A stretch of DNA of 64,000 nucleotides from an uncultured Ruminococcus sp. (GTDB lineage Bacteria > Bacillota > Clostridia > Oscillospirales > Acutalibacteraceae): assembly GCA_902790475.1 (NCBI GenBank), contig CADASG010000006.1, forward strand, positions 29,124 through 93,123. Direction: 5' to 3'. Positions 51,101 to 60,218 of this stretch are shown piece after piece; position 1 is the stretch's first letter; each line of letters begins with the position of its first letter. The translations under genes were made by a program, and so were the position numbers. Below the pieces are notes generated by a model. The model had not been told where the DNA came from. It ran no database searches and saw only the letters and a list, made by a program, of their open reading frames with translations.

Positions 51101-52553
51101 GTGTGATTTTCTGAGGGATTGGCATTTCCGGATCTGCAAAGGTGGAAAACGTGTCAATTATTTCACCGTTTTGAACCTTGACAGCGCCGATCTCGGTGAT
51201 TTTATCCTTTAAGGGTGATAAACCCGTAGTTTCAATGTCAAAGCAGATAAAGGTACCGTCCAAGCTCTCCGCGGCGTCGCCCGTTACGGACTCAACAAGA
51301 TCGTCCATGAAATAGGCTTCGGTACCGTACAGAACCTTGATCTCACCGCCCGAACCTGCTATATCGTCGGCGGCGTGCATAGCGTCGGGAAACGCCTGCG
51401 CCACACCGTGGTCGGTTATTGCTATAGCCTTGTGTCCCCACTGATAAGCGCGTTTTACCAGCTCTCCCGCAGGAGTCAGCGCGTCCATTTGGGACATATT
51501 GGTATGCAGGTGCAGTTCAACTCGCTTTTCCTCGGCGTTGTCAACAACCTTTACTTTTTTTGCAGTACCGATTGCATTGGCGCTGATAACTACCTCTTTG
51601 ATAAAGTCGTCATACTGCACCTTGCCCGTTACTACTATCGTCGCACCGGCTTTTAAGCCCTCAACAGGCTTGGATGCTGCGATGCTGTCGAATACCTTTA
51701 CGGTGACGGAGCCCGTGTAATCGGTGATATCTATGGTGATGATATTATTTTTTCCGTTTTTGGTAACGCGCTTTTCTATCTCTATAACGTCGCCCCAAAC
51801 CACCGCGTTTCCGTTATCTCCGAGCGACTGTATCGGGACTATCGCGCCGCGGATGCTGCGGCCGTAAAGAGGACGAACAGAGCTTTCCGCAATCTGCGGA
51901 GTGGCAAACTTACCCTCGCGGATCTCTGTTTCCACAGCGGAGTCCTCGACCTGACGTTCGCGAATTTGTTCGGTGATTTCTGCGTCGGCGCGGAAAAAGT
52001 CAGCTTCCTTGAGCTGCTGCTCCCTTGCCTGCTGCTTTTGTGCGCTCTGCATCACCTGACGGTATTCTTCTCCGCTTTCGCTGACCTCAAAGGTACCTGT
52101 ATAGCGGATTTTAAGATTCAAGTCAAACTCCTCGCGGATGTAGCGAAGGAGTATTTCATCAAAATGCTTTGCGTCCAGCAGTGCTTTACCGCCGTTTTGC
52201 AGAGTAATAACGAGCACGTCGTCGCTGAACTGCGCTTCGGCGTTGTTGAGAGTGCCGTTAATGCTGGGCATCTCACGTTTTACCGCCGCGTATAACTGGG
52301 GAAAATAATCTGAGGAAAACAGCGCCGCACCAAAATGCGGCTTGATTACTATTGAGGCGTTCAGCGCCTGTGAGTAAAGCTTTTCTGCGGCGATAAGCTC
52401 GCTGCGATCGATCAGCGACGAAAAATTGACCCAAAGCGTGATCAGTCTGTATTCATTTTGTATGTTGACCTTTGTGACCTCTCCTGACGTCAGCGCAGGA
52501 TCAAGCTGCGCGTCGGCGGTAAATGAGGCAAAAAGCTCACGGAGCGTTTTCAT
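48195..52553 (-). CDS. polC: DNA polymerase III subunit alpha, PolC type
   Basis: 1452 residues, the normal length. In order: N-terminal and OB-fold regions (about 1-330), the PHP part carrying LHTNMSQMDALTPA, and a DnaQ-type 3'-5' proofreading exonuclease inserted at about 430-600 (FICFDIETTGLSPLKDK, VAHNAPFDTSFI, HRATDDAEILAKI). The palm follows with the metal-binding PDIDLNFSGEYQ, then the fingers and C-terminal domain. It is the main leading-strand replicase of low-GC Firmicutes. It belongs to the pyrH-frr-uppS-cdsA-dxr-rseP-ispG-polC run, as in Bacillus. Confidence 0.96.
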   Translation of the reverse strand: MKTLRELFASFTADAQLDPALTSGEVTKVNIQNEYRLITLWVNFSSLIDRSELIAAEKLYSQALNASIVIKPHFGAALFSSDYFPQLYAAVKREMPSINGTLNNAEAQFSDDVLVITLQNGGKALLDAKHFDEILLRYIREEFDLNLKIRYTGTFEVSESGEEYRQVMQSAQKQQAREQQLKEADFFRADAEITEQIRERQVEDSAVETEIREGKFATPQIAESSVRPLYGRSIRGAIVPIQSLGDNGNAVVWGDVIEIEKRVTKNGKNNIITIDITDYTGSVTVKVFDSIAASKPVEGLKAGATIVVTGKVQYDDFIKEVVISANAIGTAKKVKVVDNAEEKRVELHLHTNMSQMDALTPAGELVKRAYQWGHKAIAITDHGVAQAFPDAMHAADDIAGSGGEIKVLYGTEAYFMDDLVESVTGDAAESLDGTFICFDIETTGLSPLKDKITEIGAVKVQNGEIIDTFSTFADPEMPIPQKITQLTGITDDMVKDAPSQSEAVSAFLEFADGNVLVAHNAPFDTSFIRRACENMGREYTYTSIDTVAIARAILPDIKNVKLDTVANYLRLGKFNHHRATDDAEILAKIFISLCTRLKDDYSIVNSGDINTKIAGGDFKKLPTYHQIILAKNKTGLKNLYKLISYSHLNTFYKKPRIPKSKLVELREGLIIGSACCEGQLYKAILKGAPWGELKSIASFYDYLEIQPSGNNAFLIRNGTFKTVEELREIDKTIIKLGKELNKPVCATCDVHFIDPHCADYRKILQAALKFKDADNQAPLYFRTTAEMLKEFEWLGKEKAYEVVVTNPNKIADMCENIRPIPEGTFPPNIEGAQEQLIDITWKRAKDKYGDPLPDIVKKRLDKELNSITTYGFSVLYMTAQKLVADSEAHGYLVGSRGSVGSSFVATMSGISEVNPLCPHYVCPNCKHSEFITDGSYGSGFDLPPKDCPSCGTPMDRDGHEIPFETFLGFKGDKVPDIDLNFSGEYQSKSHRYTEELFGKNNVFKAGTISTVAEKTAIGFAKKYLEERGLVANKAELKRLAKGCTGVKRTTGQHPGGMVVVPRTNEVYDFCPVQHPANDMTSDNITTHFDFHSIHDTITKLDELGHDVPTIYHYLEMFTGIPVMKVSMSDPDVMSLFTSTKALGVTEEEIDSKTGTFSIPECGTSFVRGMLLESQPKTFTDLLQISGLSHGTDVWLGNAQELINNGTCTISEVIGTRDSIMTYLMHKGLDDSMAFKIMEIVRKGKSTKLLTEDHFKAMREHNVPEWYIDSCMKIKYMFPKAHAAAYMIAALRLGWYKVHTPTEYYAAYFTVRSENLDGALLMQGHTAVKARMNQIKQMQQNHESTDKDDKDYQTLQIVNEMLARGVQILPVDIYKSDAKMFVVEDGKIRLPFSSLPGVGEAAAISLANEGKKGEYLSIEDMQVKTKVTKAVVETLASVGVLQGMPETSQLSLF

Positions 52554-52585
52554 ATATTACCTTCTAACCAAATCAGTGCAAAATC

Positions 52586-52634
52586 AGGGAGCCTCTAATT
52601 TTATGTGCAGATGGGAATTGTCAGAGGTTCCCTA
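52586..52634. repeat. 49-bp inverted repeat between ispG and polC
   Basis: AGGGAGCCTCTAA at the left and TCAGAGGTTCCCT at the right are inverted repeats with one mismatch. The right end recurs at 3146-3167. It is probably a small dispersed hairpin element. Confidence 0.6.
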
Positions 52635-52637
52635 TGA

Positions 52638-53681
52638 TCAGAGTTTTTCGATTTCGTCAATTAAAGCGTCTACAAGCTTATCCTCATCGACCTTGTAGAG
52701 AACCTCGCCTTTTTTGAACACCAAGCCGCAGCCGTCGCCGCCCGCGATACCGATGTCGGCTTCTCTCGCCTCTCCGGGACCGTTTACAACGCAGCCCATG
52801 ACAGCGACCTTTATGTTCTTTTGACAGCCGCGCAGCCGCTCTTCGACCTCGTTGGCAATTTTCACTAAGTCTATCCGGGTCCTGCCGCAGGTGGGACAGG
52901 AAACAAACTGCACGCCGTCGCGCTTGATATCAAGCGCCTTTAGGATATCAAAAGCGGCGTACACTTCTCGAACGGGATCGGCGGTGAGTGATACGCGGAT
53001 TGTGTCGCCGATACCGTGAAGCAGCAGCGAGCCTATTCCTGCAGAGGATTTGATGATACCCATGCGCTCTGTTCCTGCCTCGGTGACTCCGAGGTGAAGC
53101 GGATAACCGCACCTCTGTGCGGCAAGCTCATAAGCTTCGATCATAGTGGAGACCGTAGAGCTTTTCATTGAGAGCACGATATCGGTAAAGTCAAATTTTT
53201 CAAGTAAAGACGCGTGATAGAGCGCACTGTCACACAGCGCCTGAGGCGTGGGATGACCGTATTTCGCCAAGATCTCCTTTTCCAGCGAACCGGAATTCAC
53301 GCCTATGCGAATGGGTATACCGCGATTTCGGCACGCGTCTGCCACCGCTTTTACCCTGTCGTCCGAGCCTATATTGCCCGGGTTGATGCGAATCTTGTCA
53401 ACGCCTGCGGCGCATGCCTCAAGCGCGAGTTTATAATTAAAATGTATATCCGCAACTATCGGCACTCCGACTGCTTCCTTAAGCGCAGGGATAAGCCTGA
53501 CCGCGTCCATATCGGGGATCGCAGCGCGGATGATTTGACAGCCTGCCTCCTCAAGCTGTTTAGCCTGAGCGACAGAGCCTTCTATGTCGGTGGAAGGAAC
53601 GTTGAGCATCGACTGAACGGATACCGAAGCTCCGCCGCCTATGCGGACGCTGCCTGCCGTGACCTGTATCTTACTTGCCAT
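52638..53681 (-). CDS. ispG: HMBPP synthase
   Basis: 347 residues. It performs the reductive ring-opening of MEcPP in the MEP isoprenoid pathway. The TIM barrel begins VRIGGGASVSVQSMLNVPS; MPISADIHF-like VPIVADIHFNYKLAL and IRINPGNIG follow. The three [4Fe-4S] ligands are in VSCPTCGRTRIDL and VMGCVVNGPGEA. With dxr in the same operon it shows that isoprenoids are made by the MEP route. Confidence 0.95.
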   Translation of the reverse strand: MASKIQVTAGSVRIGGGASVSVQSMLNVPSTDIEGSVAQAKQLEEAGCQIIRAAIPDMDAVRLIPALKEAVGVPIVADIHFNYKLALEACAAGVDKIRINPGNIGSDDRVKAVADACRNRGIPIRIGVNSGSLEKEILAKYGHPTPQALCDSALYHASLLEKFDFTDIVLSMKSSTVSTMIEAYELAAQRCGYPLHLGVTEAGTERMGIIKSSAGIGSLLLHGIGDTIRVSLTADPVREVYAAFDILKALDIKRDGVQFVSCPTCGRTRIDLVKIANEVEERLRGCQKNIKVAVMGCVVNGPGEAREADIGIAGGDGCGLVFKKGEVLYKVDEDKLVDALIDEIEKL

Positions 53682-53690
53682 AACTGCCTC

Positions 53691-55082
53691 CTACATTGTG
53701 GGGAAGGTTCCCGTTATCAGCTGAATGATATCCTTGACGGATACGACGACGATAAATCCCAGAAGGAGCACCAAACCCACGCCGTTGACTATATACTCAA
53801 CCTTGCGCGGAACAGGCTTGCGGAAGATCGCCTCTATCAGCAGGAACACAAATCTGCCGCCGTCGAGCGCCGGGAACGGGAGAAGATTGACTATGCCGAG
53901 GTTGATCGTGATAAGCGCCATTATGTTAAGAATATTGAGTACTGCCATTCCGAAACCGCCGTTCTGCATACCGTCGGACGCAACGGTTTCCACTGCTTTG
54001 GTGATACCGACAGGACCCGAAAGCTCGTTGAACGAAAAGCGTCCCTGAACGAGCATCACCAGTGATTTCCACACGGAACGCGCCATTGTAAGCGTGCCTG
54101 TAAAGGTTTCCTCGATAACGGTGCCTGCGTTCTTCTCCTTGGGCAAAACATAGAAATCCATGGCAACTGAGTATTTGCCGCGTTTTTTTGACGCTTCATC
54201 TTTGAAATAGGTAAAGAACTGAACATCCTTTAGCGTTGTTTCTTTACCGTCACGAATCACATTCACATCGCCGACGTAACGTACACGCTCTTTGCGTGTT
54301 TCAATCGTGGGATACTTAAAGTTTTTGGGCTTTTCGATTTTAGATGCGGTATAAAGCGCGTCGATCCCCTGCTTCATAATAGAATACGCCTCGTTTTTAT
54401 CCTTGGCTTCACTGATTTTCCCGGCGAACGGCATCAGCGTATCCATGTAAAGCTTTTCGCTGACCTCATCGGAAAGCTTATTGTCGGAGACAAGCGAGGA
54501 ATAAACAGTGGTCATTTCCTGCTCGCAGTCCTGACGATAAATCAGAATCGAACCGGGATCGACTTTTTTGTAATTCAGAGTTTGGATAGCGAATTGCAGA
54601 TCCTTGACATTTAGAATCCGGTAGCCGTCTACGGAAGTGATTTGGTCGTTTTGCTGCAAGCCTGTGCAGGAAGAAGCGGCGTTAGGCATAAACTGCGAAA
54701 CCGTCGCGGAACCAAACTGAGGCGTACACAGTGTTAGGATAAAAACAAAAATCAATCCGACCAAAAAGTTATTGAACGCTCCGGCGACAATGATGATCAT
54801 TCTTTTCCAGATTTTGGCGTTTACAAAGGCACGGGGATTATCGCTGTCCTGATCCTCTCCCTCCATCGAACAGTAGCCGCCTACGGGAAAGAGTCGCAGC
54901 GAATAACGTGTTTCTCCTCTTACAAAGCTGAACAGCTTCGGACCCATGCCCAGCGCAAACTCGTTGACCTGTACTCCTGATTTCTTAGCTGTGATAAAAT
55001 GTCCGAACTCGTGGGCGAAGATTATAAATTCAAACAGCAAAACTCCTATAATAACGAGTGCGATCGTGATTAGTATCTGCAT
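53691..55082 (-). CDS. rseP: RseP-type site-2 protease (M50)
   Basis: 463 residues from the ATG at 55082 behind GGAGATGAATCA. FIIFAHEFGHFITAKKSGV has the HExxH zinc site in the first helix, FPVGGYCSMEGED is the membrane re-entrant loop, and LLPFPALDGGRF supplies the third ligand Asp. The PDZ region (about 125-175) is followed by an insert of about 130 residues (to about 330) that is not present in E. coli RseP. It cleaves anti-sigma factors and signal-peptide remnants within the membrane. Confidence 0.92.
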   Translation of the reverse strand: MQILITIALVIIGVLLFEFIIFAHEFGHFITAKKSGVQVNEFALGMGPKLFSFVRGETRYSLRLFPVGGYCSMEGEDQDSDNPRAFVNAKIWKRMIIIVAGAFNNFLVGLIFVFILTLCTPQFGSATVSQFMPNAASSCTGLQQNDQITSVDGYRILNVKDLQFAIQTLNYKKVDPGSILIYRQDCEQEMTTVYSSLVSDNKLSDEVSEKLYMDTLMPFAGKISEAKDKNEAYSIMKQGIDALYTASKIEKPKNFKYPTIETRKERVRYVGDVNVIRDGKETTLKDVQFFTYFKDEASKKRGKYSVAMDFYVLPKEKNAGTVIEETFTGTLTMARSVWKSLVMLVQGRFSFNELSGPVGITKAVETVASDGMQNGGFGMAVLNILNIMALITINLGIVNLLPFPALDGGRFVFLLIEAIFRKPVPRKVEYIVNGVGLVLLLGFIVVVSVKDIIQLITGTFPTM

Positions 55083-55111
55083 TGATTCATCTCCAAAAAG
55101 AAAATTCCGCA

Positions 55112-55143
55112 AATATTTTGCACCCCTAAGCCTCCTGTTGTTT
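55112..55143 (-). other. Intercistronic hairpin between dxr and rseP
   Basis: Minus-strand GCACCTCTAA / TTAGGGGTGC with a 12-nt loop that contains AGGAGG. There is no T-run. Confidence 0.5.
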
Positions 55144-55158
55144 AGAGGTGCGCTGTTG

Positions 55159-56304
55159 TTATACTCTGTCCCTGACGTATTCTCTCGCCTGCTTGTCGGC
55201 AAGAATAACGTCGTCTACAGACTTAGGAATGAAGTTTTCGATATTGTTGACTGCGCCCGTTACCAGTTCGCCGATTTCAAGGAACTTGATCCTGCCCTGA
55301 CGGAACAGAGCGTTTGCTTCCTCGTTGGCGCCGTTGGCTATCGCAGTCGCAGCACCGCCCATACGGAACGCTTTTTTGCACGCGTTAAGGCACAGGAAGG
55401 TGTCGTAGTCGGGCTCATAAAAGCTGAGGTTTCCGATTTGCGCAAGGTTCAGCTCACCTACCGGAGATTCCGTGCGCGACGGATAGGTTATGGCGTACTG
55501 GATCGGGATGCGCATATCGGGCAAGCCGAGCTGAGCCAAAACGGAGTTGTCGGTGAATTCCACGAGCGAATGTATTATACTCTCTCGGTGAACGACCACA
55601 TCTATATGGTCGCAGTCCATTTCAAACAGCCTGCCTGCCTCGATGATCTCCAAGCCCTTGTTCATCATGGTAGCCGAGTCGATCGTGATTTTTGCGCCCA
55701 TACTCCAGTTTGGGTGCTTGAGCGCCTGCCCAACTGTAGTCTCGCGCAATTCTTCGCGCGTCTTTCCGAAAAAAGGACCGCCCGAAGCTGTTAAAATAAG
55801 CTTCTTGATCGCTTTATGGCTCGGACAACCCTGAATACACTGGAAAATAGCCGAGTGTTCGCTGTCCACCGGCAAAAGCTTTACTCCGTTTTCCTTCACG
55901 GCGTCCGTAACAAGACTGCCGCCTGCCACCAGTGTCTCTTTGTTGGCAAGCGCTATATCTTTTTTTGCACGAGCCGCGGCAATGGTAGGAAGAAGTCCAA
56001 CCATTCCGACAACGGAATTAAGCACCAGCTCAGCCTCGGGAATACTCGCGGCTTCGATCAAGCCGTCCATTCCGCACTCGATACGGGTGTCTGTATCGCT
56101 GACGCTGAGCCGAAGCTGTTTTGCCCTGTCCTCGTTGTAAACAACGGCAAGGGCAGGTTTATATTTTCTGATTTGTCGCTCCAACAGGTCTATATTATTG
56201 GCGGCAGTCAGCGCACATACTCTGAGTCCGAGCTTATCCGCCACATCGAGCGATTGAGTGCCGATGGAACCTGTTGAGCCTAAAATACTGATATTTTTGA
56301 TCAT
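55159..56304 (-). CDS. dxr: 1-deoxy-D-xylulose 5-phosphate reductoisomerase
   Basis: 381 residues. It makes MEP from DXP. ILGSTGSIGTQSLDVAD binds NADPH; ALANKETLVAGG, PVDSEHSAIFQC (metal ligands) and MNKGLEIIEAGRLFEMD are characteristic. The flexible loop GLPDMRIPIQYAITYP is intact. It follows cdsA by 3 bp, in the conserved order. Confidence 0.95.
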   Translation of the reverse strand: MIKNISILGSTGSIGTQSLDVADKLGLRVCALTAANNIDLLERQIRKYKPALAVVYNEDRAKQLRLSVSDTDTRIECGMDGLIEAASIPEAELVLNSVVGMVGLLPTIAAARAKKDIALANKETLVAGGSLVTDAVKENGVKLLPVDSEHSAIFQCIQGCPSHKAIKKLILTASGGPFFGKTREELRETTVGQALKHPNWSMGAKITIDSATMMNKGLEIIEAGRLFEMDCDHIDVVVHRESIIHSLVEFTDNSVLAQLGLPDMRIPIQYAITYPSRTESPVGELNLAQIGNLSFYEPDYDTFLCLNACKKAFRMGGAATAIANGANEEANALFRQGRIKFLEIGELVTGAVNNIENFIPKSVDDVILADKQAREYVRDRV

Positions 56305-56307
56305 AAC

Positions 56308-57138
56308 TCACACCGCAGTAAAAAATGGGATCACACTATGAATCGCAAGCACCAAGGGAGCGGAAAAAATTATGCTGTCAAACCGGTCGAGCACTCCCCC
56401 GTGCCCCGGAAAAACAGTGCCGTAATCCTTGATATTCAGCTGGCGTTTTATCAGTGAGAAAGTGACGTCGCCCAGCACGGAGGACGCCGAAACGAGCAAA
56501 GCTGTCAGCACAAGCACAAAGAAGTTGACCTTGTGTTCACGGAATACGACCAACTGGAACACCAGACCCATCACAAGTGCGGAGATAAGGCAGAATACAA
56601 AGCCGCCTATCACACCTTCAACGGTCTTTTTGGGGCTGATGTCGGGGCACAGCTTATGCTTTCCGAGCGACGAACCGATGAAGTATCCGCCTCCGTCCGC
56701 CATCCACGGCAGCAGAAGCAGCATAACAAAGAAAAATGAAGGGCTGACAGAATTATCAACAACTATCGGAAAGGCGCACATACCAAAGGTAATCAGCACT
56801 GTTCCGCTGAACGCGTAAGTAAAAGCGGCAAGGTTGAGCTTTTTATGCAGTTTTACAAGCACAACCGCCGACGCGATAATCAACAGAGTAGCGGCAAGAT
56901 ACCAATACGGGGTAAGGATCAGCACGGGAACGAGCAGCGCGAACGCCGCGCATACCGCCGTCAGCGGAATGCAGCTTGTCAGCCGACGCGCACTGAGATA
57001 CTCCATGATCATCACCGCATTGATAATGCCGACTATTATGGCTGCCAGAGGATGCCAAAGCTCCGTCAGCAGCATAAAAACCAAAGCGGCGGGGATCCCG
57101 ACTGCTGCTGTGAGCAATCTCGGTTTCAATGAATTCAT
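56308..57138 (-). CDS. cdsA: Phosphatidate cytidylyltransferase
   Basis: 276 residues with about eight membrane helices. It makes CDP-diacylglycerol from phosphatidate and CTP. The signature lies at the C-terminus: SVLGDVTFSLIKRQLNIKDYG, then FPGHGGVLDRFDSIIFSAP (conserved GHGGxxDRxDS). The earlier GGGYFIGSSLGKHKL is also family-typical. Confidence 0.95.
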   Translation of the reverse strand: MNSLKPRLLTAAVGIPAALVFMLLTELWHPLAAIIVGIINAVMIMEYLSARRLTSCIPLTAVCAAFALLVPVLILTPYWYLAATLLIIASAVVLVKLHKKLNLAAFTYAFSGTVLITFGMCAFPIVVDNSVSPSFFFVMLLLLPWMADGGGYFIGSSLGKHKLCPDISPKKTVEGVIGGFVFCLISALVMGLVFQLVVFREHKVNFFVLVLTALLVSASSVLGDVTFSLIKRQLNIKDYGTVFPGHGGVLDRFDSIIFSAPLVLAIHSVIPFFTAV

Positions 57139-57187
57139 TTATAATCTCCTCCAGAACAAAGGAATAAAAACAAAACGGCAGACGATA

Positions 57188-57937
57188 TCATACTCCGCCG
57201 TACCTGCGGTTGCGCTGAGCAAAGAGCCGCAGCGCCTCATCCATATCTTCGGTGGTAAAATCAGGCCACAGCTTGTTCATGATAACAAACTCCGTGTAAG
57301 CCGCCTGCCAAAGCATAAAATTGGAAATCCGATATTCTCCGCTGGGACGGATTATCAAATCGGGGTCTGGCTGTCCTGCCGTATACAAATAACCGGAAAA
57401 CAGGCTCTCGTCGATCTGCCCCTCGTCAAGCCCGCCGTTTTTCACGTCGCGGCAAATATTCCTGACCGCGCGTATGATCTCGTCACGGCTGCCGTAATTC
57501 ATGGCAATATTGAGCACCATGCCCTTGCGCTCGGCTGAGCATTCCTCGTTCTCTGTCATCAGCGCCTGCAGCTCGGGACTGAATCCGCTTTTGTCGCCTA
57601 TAAAGCGAACAACAATGTCATCATCCTTGAAATCGGCAAGAGCTTCTTCAAGGTAGGACTTAAAAAGCTTCATCAAAGAGCCAACCTCGTCCTCCGGGCG
57701 CTTCCAGTTTTCGGTGGAAAACGCGTATACTGTCAAATACCGTATACCGATATCTGAGCAGTAGCGAGTGATGGTGCGAAAGGTTTTAGCGCCCTCGCGG
57801 TGACCCACCTTGCGCGGCAAACCGCGTTTTTTTGCCCATCTGCCGTTGCCGTCCATAATGATTCCGACATGCGCAGGGAGCGGAATTTGAGAAATATCCG
57901 CTCCTTCGTCTTTTTTGTTTTTTGAGAAGAGTGCCAT
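57188..57937 (-). CDS. uppS: Undecaprenyl diphosphate synthase
   Basis: 249 residues. It elongates farnesyl diphosphate with eight isoprenes in cis to make the C55 carrier of peptidoglycan and glycan synthesis. HVGIIMDGNGRWAKKRGLPR holds the catalytic Asp. GHREGAKTFRTI, YAFSTENWKRP and DLIIRPSGEYRISNFMLWQ complete the family motifs. The product is the likely acceptor lipid for the family 2 glycosyltransferase at 7.2 kb. Confidence 0.95.
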   Translation of the reverse strand: MALFSKNKKDEGADISQIPLPAHVGIIMDGNGRWAKKRGLPRKVGHREGAKTFRTITRYCSDIGIRYLTVYAFSTENWKRPEDEVGSLMKLFKSYLEEALADFKDDDIVVRFIGDKSGFSPELQALMTENEECSAERKGMVLNIAMNYGSRDEIIRAVRNICRDVKNGGLDEGQIDESLFSGYLYTAGQPDPDLIIRPSGEYRISNFMLWQAAYTEFVIMNKLWPDFTTEDMDEALRLFAQRNRRYGGV

Positions 57938-57938
57938 A

Positions 57939-58493
57939 TTACAGCTCCAGGATCTCCTTCTGCTTATCAGCAGAGATCTTTTCTGTTTTCTTGATGTACT
58001 TATCGGTCAGATCCTGCGTTTTCTTCTCACCGAGCTTTAAATCATCCTCGGTAAGCTCGCCTTTTTTCTTCATCGCCTTCAGCTTTTCGATCGTATCGCG
58101 GCGAACGTTGCGGATCTGAACCTTTGTGTCCTCGGCTATATGCTGTACATCCTTTACGATCTCCTTACGTCTGTCCTCGGTAAGCGGAGGAAATACAAGT
58201 CTGATGAGCTTGCCGTCGTTCATTGGATTGATGCCGATATCGGATTTTTGGATCGCCTTCTCAATGGGCTTGAGAACAGACATATCCCACGGCTGGATGG
58301 TCAGTGTTCTCGCCTCGGTAACAGACACTGCCGCAAGCTGATTGACGGGTGTGGGAGCGCCGTAGTAATCGACCTTGACCTTATCAAGTACTGCGGGGTT
58401 CGCTCTGCCGGCTCTGATTTCCGAATACTCGGTACAAAGATGGTCGATTCGTCTGCCCATTCTTTCCTCTGCTTTTTTTAATTGTTCGTTCAT
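57939..58493 (-). CDS. frr: Ribosome recycling factor
   Basis: 184 residues. It splits post-termination ribosomes with EF-G. EIRAGRANPAVLDKVKVDYYG, PIEKAIQKSDIGINPMNDGKLI, RLVFPPLTEDRRKEIVK and RNVRRDTIEKLKAMKKKGELTEDD are typical. It lies between pyrH and uppS as in many Firmicutes. Confidence 0.96.
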   Translation of the reverse strand: MNEQLKKAEERMGRRIDHLCTEYSEIRAGRANPAVLDKVKVDYYGAPTPVNQLAAVSVTEARTLTIQPWDMSVLKPIEKAIQKSDIGINPMNDGKLIRLVFPPLTEDRRKEIVKDVQHIAEDTKVQIRNVRRDTIEKLKAMKKKGELTEDDLKLGEKKTQDLTDKYIKKTEKISADKQKEILEL

Positions 58494-58529
58494 TTGGATG
58501 CCTCCTGTATTGTAAGATTATCAAAAAAA

Positions 58530-59240
58530 TTATTCCGTAGTTACAACGGTACCGATGTTTTCTCCGCATACCGCTCTGTATATATTTTCGGGATCCTCTA
58601 TGCTGAACACCAAAATCGGCAGATCGTTGTCCTTGCACAGAGCCGAAGCAGTGCTGTCCATAACTGCCAGATTGCGGGTGAGCACATCATGATATGTAAT
58701 GGAATCGAATTTTTTGGCATTGGGATTGGTTTTGGGATCGCTGTCATATACGCCGTCAACCATGGTTGCTTTCATGATAACGTCAGCCTCTATTTCAACC
58801 GCGCGCAAAGCAGCGGCGGTGTCGGTGCTGAAAAAGGGATTGCCTGTACCGCAGCCGAAAATAACCACTCTGCCCTTGTTGAGATGGCTCATTGCTTTTT
58901 GGCGGATATACGGTTCGGCAAACTGTCTCATGGAAATAGCAGTCTGAACGCGCACGTCAACGTCAAGGGATTCAAGAGCGTCGGCTACTCCCAGCGCGTT
59001 GATAGTTGTTGCGAGCATACCCATATGGTCTGCGCGGGTCCTGTCCATATCGCCGGAGCTTCTGCCGCGCCAAAAATTGCCGCCGCCTACGACGATACCG
59101 ACCTGAACGCCGGATTCAACGCATTTTTTTATCGGTTTGCAAATTTTCACAACCGTGTCAAAGTCAATACCGTGCTTGGCTTTACCTGCCAGACTTTCAC
59201 CCGAAAGCTTCAAAAGAATTCTTTTGTATTTTGGTTGCAT
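58530..59240 (-). CDS. pyrH: UMP kinase
   Basis: 236 residues from the ATG at 59240, behind GGAGTG. It phosphorylates UMP to UDP. The amino-acid kinase fold is visible: [75 protein letters not shown]. It heads the long operon running to the AI-2E-type permease. Confidence 0.96.
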   Translation of the reverse strand: MQPKYKRILLKLSGESLAGKAKHGIDFDTVVKICKPIKKCVESGVQVGIVVGGGNFWRGRSSGDMDRTRADHMGMLATTINALGVADALESLDVDVRVQTAISMRQFAEPYIRQKAMSHLNKGRVVIFGCGTGNPFFSTDTAAALRAVEIEADVIMKATMVDGVYDSDPKTNPNAKKFDSITYHDVLTRNLAVMDSTASALCKDNDLPILVFSIEDPENIYRAVCGENIGTVVTTE

Positions 59241-59274
59241 AATATAACACTCCATGTTTTTATAGTTATTATTA

Positions 59275-59303
59275 ATTTTACTATATATTGTTAATTTTGT
59301 AAA
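59275..59303 (-). promoter_or_regulatory. Promoter of the pyrH operon
   Basis: Minus-strand TTTACA, 17-bp spacer, TAAAAT. Confidence 0.6.
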
Positions 59304-59345
59304 GTCTTTTATCTCTCGTTCTTACAGACGACGCGAAAAATATTT

Positions 59346-59362
59346 TGTCGCAGTTTGTCGAA
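59346..59362 (+). promoter_or_regulatory. Two Spo0A-box-like sites upstream of pyrH
   Basis: TGTCGCA and TGTCGAA (a perfect 0A box) start exactly 10 bp apart, about 43 bp upstream of the pyrH -35 box. Confidence 0.4.
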
Positions 59363-59416
59363 AATCCGCTGATTTCGTAAAGCAGCCGCAAATTTCTTAA
59401 ACTTGATTCTTTTGCA

Positions 59417-59450
59417 GAAAAAAGACCGCATGCATTATTGCCGGCGGTCT
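59417..59450 (-). terminator. Terminator of the amino-acid ABC transporter operon
   Basis: Minus-strand AGACCGC / GCGGTCT with a 15-nt loop, followed by TTTTTTC. Confidence 0.75.
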
Positions 59451-59477
59451 GATTATTTTCAATTAAAACGTGGCTTA

Positions 59478-60218
59478 TTAAAGTACTTTGGATAAAAAGT
59501 CCTTAAGTCTGGGATTTTTTGGATTGCCGAAAAACTCGCCCGGCTCTCCCTGCTCCACGATAACTCCTTCATCAACAAAGACGATATTGGTGCCTACCTC
59601 GCGTGCAAAACCCATTTCGTGAGTTACGACAACCATGGTCATACCCTCGCGTGCGAGCTGCTTCATTACCTCAAGCACCTCTCCTACCATTTCGGGATCA
59701 AGCGCGGAGGTCGGTTCGTCAAACAGCATAACGTCGGGATTCATAGCCAATGCGCGAACAATAGCTACGCGCTGCTTCTGGCCTCCCGAGAGCTGGTTGG
59801 GATAAGCGTTAGCCTTTTCGGCAAGCCCGATCCGTTCCAAAAGCCGCATGGCGTTTTTCTCAGCTTCCACTTTGCTTTGACCAAGCAGCTTAACCGGTCC
59901 GAGAGTGAGGTTGTTCAGCACAGTCATATGCGGAAAAAGGTTGAACTGCTGAAATACCATTCCCATTTTCTGACGGTGCTTGTTGATGTCTACGGAATCG
60001 TCGGTGATATCCACGCCCTCAAAGGTTATGGTTCCTCCGGAGGGCTCCTCCAAAAGGTTAAGGCAGCGCAAAAAGGTGGACTTGCCCGAACCGGACGCAC
60101 CTATTACCACCATTACGTCTCCCCTGTCGATTTCAGCGTTAATGCCGCGAAGCACATGCAGATCGCCAAAGGACTTTGTCAGATTATCGACCTTGATCAA
60201 TACGTTATCAGTGATCAC
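59478..60218 (-). CDS. Polar amino-acid ABC transporter, ATPase subunit
   Basis: 246 residues. Walker A is [13 protein letters not shown], the Q-loop is [18 protein letters not shown], the ABC signature is [15 protein letters not shown], Walker B is [13 protein letters not shown] and the H-loop is [12 protein letters not shown]. It belongs to the GlnQ/PAAT subgroup, so the substrate is probably a polar amino acid such as glutamine, but the specificity cannot be read. It overlaps the permease gene by 11 bp. Confidence 0.93.
   Translation of the reverse strand: MITDNVLIKVDNLTKSFGDLHVLRGINAEIDRGDVMVVIGASGSGKSTFLRCLNLLEEPSGGTITFEGVDITDDSVDINKHRQKMGMVFQQFNLFPHMTVLNNLTLGPVKLLGQSKVEAEKNAMRLLERIGLAEKANAYPNQLSGGQKQRVAIVRALAMNPDVMLFDEPTSALDPEMVGEVLEVMKQLAREGMTMVVVTHEMGFAREVGTNIVFVDEGVIVEQGEPGEFFGNPKNPRLKDFLSKVL

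Noticed and set aside
53214-54065. 283-codon plus-strand ORF opposite ispG/rseP
   Set aside because: It crosses two well-supported minus-strand genes and has a composition typical of an antisense frame.
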